Below, one piece after another: positions 1 through 5,582 of a stretch of DNA of 9,265 nt. Source of the stretch: Opitutaceae bacterium (lineage in GTDB: Bacteria > Verrucomicrobiota > Verrucomicrobiia > Opitutales > Opitutaceae); assembly GCA_031272375.1 (NCBI GenBank), contig JAISTY010000050.1, positions 1 through 9,265 of the forward strand, read 5' to 3'. The translations under genes and the position numbers were made by a program. Below the pieces are notes generated by a model that worked only from the letters and a program-made list of their open reading frames with translations, had not been told where the DNA came from and searched no databases. How positions within the stretch are numbered: the stretch's first letter is position 1; every line of letters starts with the position of its first letter.

Positions 1-594
1 CGTCAGCAACGCCCCCTTGCGGACAATGAAGATGTTGTCGCCGGTGCATTCGGCGATGAGGCCCTGGTCGTTGAGCATGATGGCCTCGAGCGCGCCGAAC
101 TGCCGCGCCTCGATCTTGGCGAGGATGTTGTTGAGATAGTTGAGGGACTTCACCGCGGGCGGCAGCGCGGCGGGATTGTTGCGGCGGGTGGGGACGGTGA
201 CGATGGCGAGGCCCTTCGTGTAATGCTCCTCCGGGTAGAGGGCGATTTTGCTGGCGATGATGAACAGCGTCGGGCGGGCGCAGTTCCAGGGCGAGAGGCC
301 GAGGTCGCCGACACCCCGCGTGACGACGAGGCGGATGTAGCCGTCAACGAGGTTGTTCCGGCGGCAGGTTTCGCGGGTGGCGTCCGAAATCTCGGCGCGG
401 GAAAGAGGCAGGTCGAGGAGGATGGCCTTCGCGGAGTGCTCAATGCGCTCAAGGTGATCCTCAAGGCGGAAAATGTTGCCGCCATAAAGCCGGATGCCCT
501 CGAAAACGCCGTCGCCGTAAAGAAGACCGTGGTCGAACACGGAGATTTTGGCTTCGGAGACGTCAACGAACTTCCCGTCGAGATAAATGGTCAT
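1..594 (-). CDS. ilvE: Branched-chain amino acid aminotransferase, class IV (N-terminal 198 residues; runs off the left edge)
   Basis: A PLP-dependent fold-type IV aminotransferase, most likely for the reversible transamination of leucine, isoleucine and valine with 2-oxoglutarate in the cytoplasm. It opens with MTIYLDGKFVD and then FDHGLLYGDGVFEGIR (residues 20-35), the class IV N-terminal signature. The PLP lysine is K149 in PPAVKSLNYLNNILAKIEA, and the glutamate expected to hold the pyridine nitrogen is E182 in LIAECTGDNIF. The KSLNYLNN form resembles the archaeal/clostridial-type IlvE more than the E. coli enzyme. About 90-110 C-terminal residues lie outside the window. The ATG at 594 matches the family N-terminus and has no Shine-Dalgarno. 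Codons are mostly C-ending, like all neighbours except upp, which lies 69 bases upstream on the same strand. A D-amino acid aminotransferase or aminodeoxychorismate lyase is a less likely alternative. Confidence 0.9.
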   Translation of the reverse strand, partial: MTIYLDGKFVDVSEAKISVFDHGLLYGDGVFEGIRLYGGNIFRLEDHLERIEHSAKAILLDLPLSRAEISDATRETCRRNNLVDGYIRLVVTRGVGDLGLSPWNCARPTLFIIASKIALYPEEHYTKGLAIVTVPTRRNNPAALPPAVKSLNYLNNILAKIEARQFGALEAIMLNDQGLIAECTGDNIFIVRKGALLT

Positions 595-607
595 GATGGC
601 GGCGGAG

Positions 608-628
608 AAAAGGAGCCGTGCGGCGGCT
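608..628 (-). terminator. Possible weak terminator after upp
   Basis: Read on the minus strand, AGCCG and CGGCT (628-624 and 618-614) can pair across a five-base loop. CC and a four-base T run (611-608) follow. It lies about 35 bases beyond the upp stop and before the ilvE start. The stem is short and the T run brief, so this may be only part of the dispersed repeat that overlaps it. An adjacent second inverted repeat, GGCTT-GTC-AAGCC (625-637, plus strand), could extend or compete with it. Confidence 0.3.
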
Positions 629-632
629 TGTC
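612..632 (+). repeat. Dispersed repeat, copy A (intergenic)
   Basis: GGAGCCGTGCGGC, two variable bases, then CTTGTC. It matches 4054-4074 inside rnr at 19 of 21 positions. Its core, GCGGCGGCTTGTC (620-632), is identical to the minus-strand copies at 2934-2946 and 6893-6905. It lies in the 69-base spacer between upp and ilvE. Confidence 0.6.
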
Positions 633-663
633 AAGCCTTGCGGAAGCGCGCGCCCCCGCCCGC

Positions 664-1284
664 TCACGTCCCGTAAAGCCGGTCCCCGAAATCCCCCAAT
701 CCGGGCAGGATGTATTTCCGCGCGTTCAGGCAGCGATCGTGGGCCGCCGTGAAAATTTCGACGTCGCCATGCGCCGCCCACACCGCCCGCGCGCCCTCCG
801 GCGCGCTCACGATGCACACCAGCGTCACGTTGTCCGCGCCCTTCCGCTTCAGGACGTCAATGGCCTGCGTCGCCGAGCCGCCCGTCGCCAACATCGGATC
901 CACGATGAACACCCGCTTCCCCTCCAACGGCGGCAGCTTGCAGTAGTAATTCCGCGCGATGGCCGTCTTGTGGTCGCGCTCCAGCCCCACGTAGCCCACC
1001 GACACGTCCGGAAACAAATCCGTGAAGGGCTGCACCATCCCGATCCCCGCCCTCAAAATCGGCACGACCGCCAGCGACGCCCCCAGCACCTCCCCCGTGC
1101 ACGCCTCCAGCGGCGTGGCGATCTCCCGCGGCCTGACGCCCAAATCCCGCGTCGCCTCTAATGCCAGCAGCAGCGATATCTGGTAGGTCAGCGTGCGGAA
1201 AGTTATCGGCTTCGTCCGCTCGTCCCGAAGGTGGGTTATGATGTGCGCCGCGAGCGGGTGTTCCAAAACATGCAATGTGCCCAT
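664..1284 (-). CDS. upp: Uracil phosphoribosyltransferase
   Basis: Converts uracil and PRPP to UMP in pyrimidine salvage, in the cytoplasm. The protein is 206 residues, normal for the family (about 208). The PRPP-binding loop VFIVDPMLATGGSA is at 125-138, the RAG motif at 79-81, and the uracil-binding C-terminus YILPGLGDFGDRLYGT at 191-206. All expected parts are present. The oddity is codon choice. Leucine is CTG 13 times and TTG 8 times but CTC once, and GCG, GTG, CGG and GGG are also preferred. Every neighbour on either strand prefers the C-ending synonyms. It is also the only start here with a Shine-Dalgarno-like site (GGGGAG, nine bases upstream). Together these suggest later acquisition, which is an inference. 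Its start faces lipM across a divergent spacer. Confidence 0.97.
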   Translation of the reverse strand: MGTLHVLEHPLAAHIITHLRDERTKPITFRTLTYQISLLLALEATRDLGVRPREIATPLEACTGEVLGASLAVVPILRAGIGMVQPFTDLFPDVSVGYVGLERDHKTAIARNYYCKLPPLEGKRVFIVDPMLATGGSATQAIDVLKRKGADNVTLVCIVSAPEGARAVWAAHGDVEIFTAAHDRCLNARKYILPGLGDFGDRLYGT

Positions 1285-1437
1285 GCCCCGTTTCTCCCCG
1301 ACCGGCGGATAATTGCAACGCGCTTTCGCGCCACCCGCCGCCGCGCCGGATTTCCGCCCCGCGCGATTTCAGGCTTCCGCCCCGCCGTCCTTCGCTGATT
1401 AACAAGCCCCTCCGCGCCGCCGCGCCGCAACCCGACC
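1285..1437. promoter_or_regulatory. Divergent spacer between upp and lipM; presumed promoters
   Basis: These 153 bases separate two genes transcribed away from each other, so at least one promoter for each is expected here. Visible AT-richer spots are GATAATTGCAA near 1307-1317 (AATTAT on the minus strand could be a poor -10 for upp) and CTGATTAACAAG near 1395-1406 (possible -10 region for lipM). I find no convincing -35 partner for either. A small inverted repeat, CGCG/CGCG around CTTT, lies near 1320-1332. No riboswitch or clear operator is seen. Confidence 0.35.
1294..1299 (-). promoter_or_regulatory. Ribosome binding site of upp
   Basis: GGGGAG on the minus strand ends nine bases before the upp ATG. 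It is worth noting because no other gene in the window has a comparable site, and it supports the choice of the ATG at 1284. Confidence 0.5.
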
Positions 1438-2157
1438 ATGATCCTCCAACGCCTTCCCTTCCGCGCCGCCTCCGCCGCCGAGAACATGGCCGCGGACTTC
1501 CTCCTCCTCAAACGCCACCCGGACAAGGCCGCCGCCCGCTTCCGTCACTACGGCTGGCGCGGCGACTGCCTCACCTTCGGCTACGCCCAGAAAATCGCCT
1601 GGGTGCGCGACCAACTCCCCCCGGACGCCGCCCGCCCCGACCTCTGCCGCCGCCCCACCGGAGGCGGCCTCGTTGACCACCGCGCGGACTGGACCTACGC
1701 ACTCGTCATCCCGCGCGGCCACGAGCTTTGCGAGGCCCCCGCGCCCGAAAGCTACCGCGCCGTCCACGAGGCCGTCGCCGCGACCCTCAACACCCTCGGC
1801 CACCGCGTCGTCCTCAAACCGCGCCCCGACCTCCCCTCCGAAACCTCCGCGAAATCCGCCGCCCCCTCCGTCTGCTTCAAACGCCCGGAAATCTTCGACG
1901 TCGTCCACCCCGCCTCCGGCGAAAAAGTCGCCGGCGCCGCGCAAAAACGCGCCAAGGAGGGCCTGCTTTTCCAAGGCTCCATCTGGAAACCCTCCGTCCC
2001 CGGAACCGACTGGGACGCCTTCGCCGGCCTTTTCGCCAACGCCCTCGCCAGCACCCTCGCCGCCGGATTGCGGGACGTCCCCTGGCCCGACAACGACGAC
2101 GAACTCGCCGCGCTCTCCGAACACTACGCGTCGCCCGAATGGAACGAGGCCCGCTGA
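1438..2157 (+). CDS. lipM: LipM-like octanoyltransferase / lipoate-protein ligase A family
   Basis: A biotin/lipoate A/B ligase-fold enzyme of 239 residues that supplies octanoyl or lipoyl groups to lipoyl domains of 2-oxoacid dehydrogenases and GcvH. Visible motifs are RFRHYGW (34-40), RRPTGGG (71-77, acyl-pocket loop), PSVCF (143-147), GEKVAGAAQKR with lysine K163 (161-171), LFQGSI (177-182) and a C-terminus ASPEWNEAR. PSVCF aligns with the loop carrying the catalytic cysteine of Bacillus LipM, making C146 the likely nucleophile. That and the lack of the LplA accessory C-terminal domain favour octanoyl-ACP:GcvH transferase over ATP-dependent lipoate ligase. The start at 1438 gives the family N-terminus and has no Shine-Dalgarno. 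It is followed after 19 bases by rnr on the same strand, so the two are probably cotranscribed. LipL- or LplA-type activity remains possible. Confidence 0.82.
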   Translation: MILQRLPFRAASAAENMAADFLLLKRHPDKAAARFRHYGWRGDCLTFGYAQKIAWVRDQLPPDAARPDLCRRPTGGGLVDHRADWTYALVIPRGHELCEAPAPESYRAVHEAVAATLNTLGHRVVLKPRPDLPSETSAKSAAPSVCFKRPEIFDVVHPASGEKVAGAAQKRAKEGLLFQGSIWKPSVPGTDWDAFAGLFANALASTLAAGLRDVPWPDNDDELAALSEHYASPEWNEAR

Positions 2158-2176
2158 AATCCTTCCCGCCAACCGC

Positions 2177-4516
2177 ATGAAAAAAACGCACCGCCACCGC
2201 CCCCAAGGAAAACAGCCCTCCCGGAAAAAATCCCCGGCATCGCCGCCCGCCGCCACGCCCCCAAAAAAACGTCCCGTCTTCATCCCGAAAAAATCCACGG
2301 GAACGGCGGAAGCCGCCCCCGCGCCCTTTTCCAAAAGACAACCCGCCGCCCGACAACCTGCCGCGCCCTTCCCCAAAAAATCCTCCGCGCCCGCCGCGAG
2401 GAACCCGAACGCCTCCGCCCTCACCGGCACAATCCACTTCCGTCAGAACGGCAACGCCACCGTCATCCCCCTCCGCGCCCCCAACGCCCCCGCCTCGCCC
2501 GACGACGCCCCCCTCGACCTCTTCTCCGAGGACACCGCCAACGCCCTTCCCGGCGACACCGTCGAGGTCGCCCTCACCCGCCGCCGCTCCACGCGCGACC
2601 CCAACCGCCGCATGGCACGCGTCATCCGCGTCCTCCAACGCGCCTCCTCCACCGCCGTCGGCACCCTCCAGCTCCACGCGCGCCACCTCTCCGTCCGCCC
2701 CGACGACCCGCGCTTCCCGCGCGACATCGCCGTCACCCTCCCCGCAAACATCCCCGCCGAACCCGGCGACAAGGTCGTCGTCACCCTCGACCTCGCCAAC
2801 TGGAACTCCTCCAACCGCCCCCTCCGCGGCACCGTCACCGAGCGCCTCGGCAAAACCTTCGAGCCGGCCGCCGAACTCCTCGGCCTCTGCCGCAAATACA
2901 ACCTCAACCCCGCCTTCCCCGAACCCGTCCGGCGACAAGCCGCCGCCCTCCCGGCCGAGGTCACCCCCGCCGACACCGCCAACCGCCTCGACTGCCGCCA
3001 CCTCCCGACAATCACCATAGACCCCGACGACGCCAAGGACTTCGACGACGCCCTCTCCATCGAGCAACTCCCCGGCAACCTCACCCGCGTCGCCATCCAC
3101 ATCGCCGACGTCTCCCACTACGTCACCCCCGGCTCCCCCCTCGACATCGAGGCCCGCGCCCGCGGCAACTCCACCTACCTCGTCGGCGCCGTCATCCCCA
3201 TGCTCCCCGAAAAACTCTCCAACGGCCTCTGCTCCCTCGTCGAGGCCCGCGACCGCCTCGCCAAAACCGTCTTCCTCACCTTCCGGCCCGACGCCTCCAT
3301 CGCCGCCTCCTCCATCGCCGCCACCGTCATCCGCTCCCGCAAACGCCTCACCTACCGGCAGGCCCACGCCCTCCTCACCACGGACGACCTCGCCCGAATC
3401 CGCGCCCTCCCCCTCCCCGCCAAACACAACACCGGCTCCACCGGACGCGCCCTCTCCTCCCTCTCCGACGACGAACTCCGCCGCCTCGCACAAACCGTCC
3501 GCGCCCTCTGGAAAATCGCCTCCAAACTCCGCGCCAGACGCTTCGCCAACGGCTCCCTCGACCTCGACATGCCGGAGACCAGAATAATCCTCGACGAACA
3601 GGGTCGCGCCGCGCGCCTCGAGAAAATCACCAACGACGAAAGCCACCAGCTCGTCGAGGAATTCATGCTCGCCGCCAACGAGGCCGTCGCCCGCCTCACC
3701 CGCTCCAAACACATCCCCTCCCTCTACCGCGTCCACGACGCCCCCGACCCCGAACGCCTCCTCGAACTCCGCGCCGGACTCGCCGCCCATGACATCCAAA
3801 CCGGCGACCTCTCCCACCGTCCCCAGATGACCCGCCTCCTCCAGACCATCGCAAACAACCCCGACGCCCACATCCTCCGCACGCAGGTCCTCCGCTCCCT
3901 CAAAAAAGCCTGCTACCGCGCCACCCCCGACGGCCACTACGGCCTCTCCAAAAAAGACTACACCCACTTCACCTCCCCCATCCGCCGCTACGCCGATCTC
4001 ATCGTCCACCGCGTCCTCCCGATGACCGCGCCGCCCGCTGCGCCCTCCCCTTCGGAGCCGTGCGGCAACTTGTCGCCGCTCCCGCCCGCGACAACCTGCC
4101 GCCCCCAATCCCCCGCCGCGAAACCCGTCCGCTACGCCCCCTCCGAACTCGCCCAACTCGCCGAGCACATCAGCCGCACCGAAATCGCCTCCACCGACGC
4201 CGAGCGCGAAAGCGTCAAAATCAAGCTCGCCGAATACTTTGAACTCCAGCTCGCCAAACAACCCCCGCCCACCTTCCCCGCCGTCATCACCGACGCCACC
4301 CCGCGCGGCCTCTTCATCGAACTCACCGACTCCCTCGCCTTCGGCTTCATCCCCGCCTCCGCCCTCCCGCGCGACGCCTATTTCCTCAACCACAACGGCG
4401 CCCTCACCGGACGCCGCCTCCGCAACACCTACGCCCCCGGACAAAAACTCGCCGTCCAAATCGCCGCCGTTGACCGCGCCCGCCGCCAGCTCGACTTCCG
4501 CCCCGCACGGGCTTGA
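2177..4516 (+). CDS. rnr: Ribonuclease R (RNB-family 3'-5' exoribonuclease)
   Basis: A processive hydrolytic 3'-5' exoribonuclease that degrades structured RNA in the cytoplasm; 779 residues. Residues 1-82 form a Lys/Pro/Ala-rich, probably disordered tail with a tandem RQPAARQPAA. Two cold-shock-like OB folds follow (about 83-156 and 161-225). The RNB domain carries the metal-binding signature TIDPDDAKDFDDAL with D282, D288, D290 and D291, then HIADVSHYV (308-316), and it ends with HFTSPIRRYADLIVHRVL (597-614). A Pro/Ser/Ala-rich insert at about 615-650 contains a DNA inverted repeat. A C-terminal S1 domain covers about 697-775. No basic tail follows S1, unlike E. coli RNase R. The reading frame is open for 168 codons upstream, within lipM, but the ATG at 2177 is chosen because it lies just past the lipM stop and begins the basic tail. 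No Shine-Dalgarno is seen. RNase II is less likely given the length and the paired OB folds. Confidence 0.93.
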   Translation: MKKTHRHRPQGKQPSRKKSPASPPAATPPKKRPVFIPKKSTGTAEAAPAPFSKRQPAARQPAAPFPKKSSAPAARNPNASALTGTIHFRQNGNATVIPLRAPNAPASPDDAPLDLFSEDTANALPGDTVEVALTRRRSTRDPNRRMARVIRVLQRASSTAVGTLQLHARHLSVRPDDPRFPRDIAVTLPANIPAEPGDKVVVTLDLANWNSSNRPLRGTVTERLGKTFEPAAELLGLCRKYNLNPAFPEPVRRQAAALPAEVTPADTANRLDCRHLPTITIDPDDAKDFDDALSIEQLPGNLTRVAIHIADVSHYVTPGSPLDIEARARGNSTYLVGAVIPMLPEKLSNGLCSLVEARDRLAKTVFLTFRPDASIAASSIAATVIRSRKRLTYRQAHALLTTDDLARIRALPLPAKHNTGSTGRALSSLSDDELRRLAQTVRALWKIASKLRARRFANGSLDLDMPETRIILDEQGRAARLEKITNDESHQLVEEFMLAANEAVARLTRSKHIPSLYRVHDAPDPERLLELRAGLAAHDIQTGDLSHRPQMTRLLQTIANNPDAHILRTQVLRSLKKACYRATPDGHYGLSKKDYTHFTSPIRRYADLIVHRVLPMTAPPAAPSPSEPCGNLSPLPPATTCRPQSPAAKPVRYAPSELAQLAEHISRTEIASTDAERESVKIKLAEYFELQLAKQPPPTFPAVITDATPRGLFIELTDSLAFGFIPASALPRDAYFLNHNGALTGRRLRNTYAPGQKLAVQIAAVDRARRQLDFRPARA
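2337..2366 (+). repeat. 15-base tandem repeat coding RQPAA twice
   Basis: Two adjacent 15-base units, GACAACCCGCCGCCC and GACAACCTGCCGCGC, differ at two positions and encode RQPAA-RQPAA in the RNase R N-terminal tail. A 14-base piece, CGACAACCTGCCGC (2351-2364), recurs exactly at 4089-4102 in the same gene but in another reading frame. Confidence 0.65.
2934..2946 (-). repeat. Dispersed 13-mer, copy F (inside rnr)
   Basis: GCGGCGGCTTGTC on the minus strand, identical to the cores at 620-632 and 6893-6905. Here it lies in rnr codons for VRRQAAA, between the OB-fold and RNB regions, with no sign of an insertion. Coding constraint alone could explain this copy. Confidence 0.4.
4054..4102 (+). 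repeat. Dispersed repeat copy B with inverted partner, in frame inside rnr
   Basis: The left part (4054-4074) matches the intergenic copy at 612-632 at 19 of 21 positions. From 4062 to 4079 it reads GCGGCAACTTGTCGCCGC, a near-perfect palindrome (seven of eight arm bases pair around TT). GCGGCAACTTGTCGC (4062-4076) also pairs with GCGACAACCTGCCGC (4088-4102) at 13 of 15 positions across an 11-base loop. It codes for CGNLSPLPPATTCR within the nonconserved insert between the RNB domain and the helix leading to S1. It looks like a REP-like element captured without breaking the frame. Confidence 0.6.
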
Positions 4517-4540
4517 AAAATCGGAAAAGACGGCGGACGC

Positions 4541-4570
4541 CCCCGCCGGAACCGGCGCTACCGGCCGGGG
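4541..4570. terminator. Possible bidirectional stem-loop between convergent rnr and trmL
   Basis: CCCCGCCGG (4541-4549) can pair with CCGGCCGGGG (4561-4570) with one bulged base. The right arm lies in the last codons of trmL. On the minus strand two separated runs of four T follow (4528-4525 and 4520-4517), so it may help to end trmL transcription. On the plus strand no T run follows. Only 41 bases separate the two stop codons, so some terminating structure is expected here. Confidence 0.3.
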
Positions 4571-5028
4571 ATGAGGCGGGTTTGGCGGAGGGCCTCGTAG
4601 CAGGCGACGCCCGCGGCGGTGCTCAAATTGAGCGAGCGCAGGGCGGGGTTGGCGTGGGGGATTTTTATGCGGAAGGGCGCGCCGATTTCCTCGTGCAACC
4701 AGTCCGGCGCGCCGGAGCCTTCGTTGCCAAAAACAAGACCGTCGCCGTCCGCGAAGGAGGCCTCCCAGAAGGTTCGCGCGGCTTTGGTGGTGAGGAGCCA
4801 GAGGCGGCGCGGCGACTTGTCGCTGGCGCGGAAGGCGGCCCAGTCGGCGTGATGGTGGACGTCGAGGGAGAACCAGTAGTCCATGCCGGCGCGCCGGAGG
4901 TTGCGGTCCGTCACCGAGAAGCCGAGGGGATGAATGAGGTGGAGGCGGGAGCGGGTGAGGGCGCAGAGGCGCCCGATGTTGCCCGTGTTCTGGGGAATTT
5001 GGGGTTGGAAGAGGACGAGGTGCAGCAT
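4558..5028 (-). CDS. trmL: tRNA (cytidine(34)-2'-O)-methyltransferase TrmL
   Basis: A SPOUT-fold, SAM-dependent methyltransferase that 2'-O-methylates the wobble nucleotide (position 34) of tRNA-Leu isoacceptors, acting as a homodimer. The protein is 156 residues, the usual size for minimal TrmL. Visible features are IPQNTGNIGRL (11-21), RRAGMDYW (45-52), the SAM-binding knot segments VFGNEGSGAP (99-108) and IKIPHANPALRSLNLSTA (121-138), and the final helix VACYEALRQT (141-150). The ATG at 5028 gives a start aligning residue for residue with E. coli TrmL (MLNIVLYEPEIP). A TTG at 5034, overlapping the smpB stop, would add only two residues. It begins two bases after smpB, so the pair is almost certainly cotranscribed and perhaps translationally coupled. 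Confidence 0.92.
   Translation of the reverse strand: MLHLVLFQPQIPQNTGNIGRLCALTRSRLHLIHPLGFSVTDRNLRRAGMDYWFSLDVHHHADWAAFRASDKSPRRLWLLTTKAARTFWEASFADGDGLVFGNEGSGAPDWLHEEIGAPFRIKIPHANPALRSLNLSTAAGVACYEALRQTRLIPGR
4809..4821 (+). repeat. Dispersed 13-mer, copy C (inside trmL)
   Basis: GCGGCGACTTGTC on the plus strand, antisense to trmL codons for the SDKSPR stretch (residues 69-74), and identical to the minus-strand copy at 5511-5523. The stretch lies in a loop that varies in TrmL proteins, so both insertion and chance are open. Confidence 0.4.
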
Positions 5029-5030
5029 GG

Positions 5031-5504
5031 TCAACGGTTCCGCGCGAGGGCGCGGCGGGCCTCCATCAGCTCCGCGCGGGCGCGCAAGTCCTGGCGTTTG
5101 TCGTGGAGCTGTTTCCCTGCGCAGAGGGCGATTTCAACCTTCACAAGGGCGTCCTTGAAATAGAGGCGGAGGGGGACGAGGGCGAGGCCGCCGGCGAGCA
5201 TGGCCTGGGAGATTTTGCGCAACTGGTGGCGGTGGAGGAGGAGTTTGCGGGAGCGGCGGGGGGAGTGGTTGTGGAGGTTGCCGAAGGCATATTCGTCAAT
5301 GTGGGCGTTGAAGAGCCACAGCTCGCCTTTGTCGAGGCGCCCGAAGGCGTCATTGATCTGGGCGCGTCTGGCGCGGATGGATTTGACCTCGGTGCCGCGG
5401 AGGGCGAGGCCGGCCTCGAAACGCTCGCGCACAAAGAAGTCGCGGTGGGCCTTCGCGTTGCGAATTTCCGTGTAGCGTTTTTTCTCCTTTTGGGCGGCGG
5501 GCAT
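5031..5504 (-). CDS. smpB: SsrA-binding protein SmpB
   Basis: An RNA-binding OB-barrel protein that delivers Ala-tmRNA to ribosomes stalled without a stop codon, permitting tagging and rescue (trans-translation). The protein is 157 residues, typical for the family. Recognisable parts are NAKAHRDFF (16-24), FEAGLALRGTEVKSIR (29-44), LFNAHIDEYAFGN (64-76), RKLLLHR (86-92), the tmRNA-contact motif AGKQLHDKRQDLR (129-141) and a basic C-terminal tail (RRALARNR), which in studied homologues enters the mRNA channel. The ATG at 5504 is chosen because the protein then starts with a short Lys-rich leader as in other SmpBs. A GTG at 5555 would add 17 Pro/Gly/Arg-rich residues with no family match. No Shine-Dalgarno is seen; a copy of the dispersed 13-mer lies six bases upstream. 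No ssrA gene is visible here. Confidence 0.95.
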   Translation of the reverse strand: MPAAQKEKKRYTEIRNAKAHRDFFVRERFEAGLALRGTEVKSIRARRAQINDAFGRLDKGELWLFNAHIDEYAFGNLHNHSPRRSRKLLLHRHQLRKISQAMLAGGLALVPLRLYFKDALVKVEIALCAGKQLHDKRQDLRARAELMEARRALARNR

Positions 5505-5510
5505 TGTCGG

Positions 5511-5523
5511 GACAAGTCGCCGC
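5511..5523 (-). repeat. Dispersed 13-mer, copy D (just upstream of smpB)
   Basis: GCGGCGACTTGTC on the minus strand, ending six bases before the smpB ATG in the 78-base spacer behind the FAD oxidoreductase gene. It is identical to 4809-4821. It occupies the place of a ribosome binding site but does not resemble one. Confidence 0.45.
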
Positions 5524-5582
5524 AACCTTCCGGGGAAACCGGCGGGGGCGTCCACACAAATAACGGCCGCGGCGCGGCGGCG

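Noticed and set aside
1521..1535. GGACAAGGCCGCCGC as a seventh copy of the dispersed motif
   Set aside because: It needs a one-base insertion relative to the core and falls in lipM codons for a plausible native stretch, so I do not count it.
1673..2176. Upstream extension of the rnr frame by 168 codons
   Set aside because: It overlaps lipM in another frame and gives a Pro/Ser/Arg-rich sequence unlike any RNase R N-terminus. The ATG at 2177 lies just after the lipM stop.
1877..4459. An 860-codon open frame on the minus strand opposite rnr
   Set aside because: Same composition artefact: a Gly/Glu/Val/Asp-rich shadow of the RNase R reading frame, with no motif or start signal.
5505..5555. GTG start adding 17 residues to SmpB
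   Set aside because: The added residues have no counterpart in SmpB proteins, and the ATG at 5504 gives the usual length.
5505..5582. A tmRNA (ssrA) gene near smpB
   Set aside because: The spacers around smpB are 78 and 2 bases, far too short, and no tRNA-like Ala acceptor structure or tag frame is visible.
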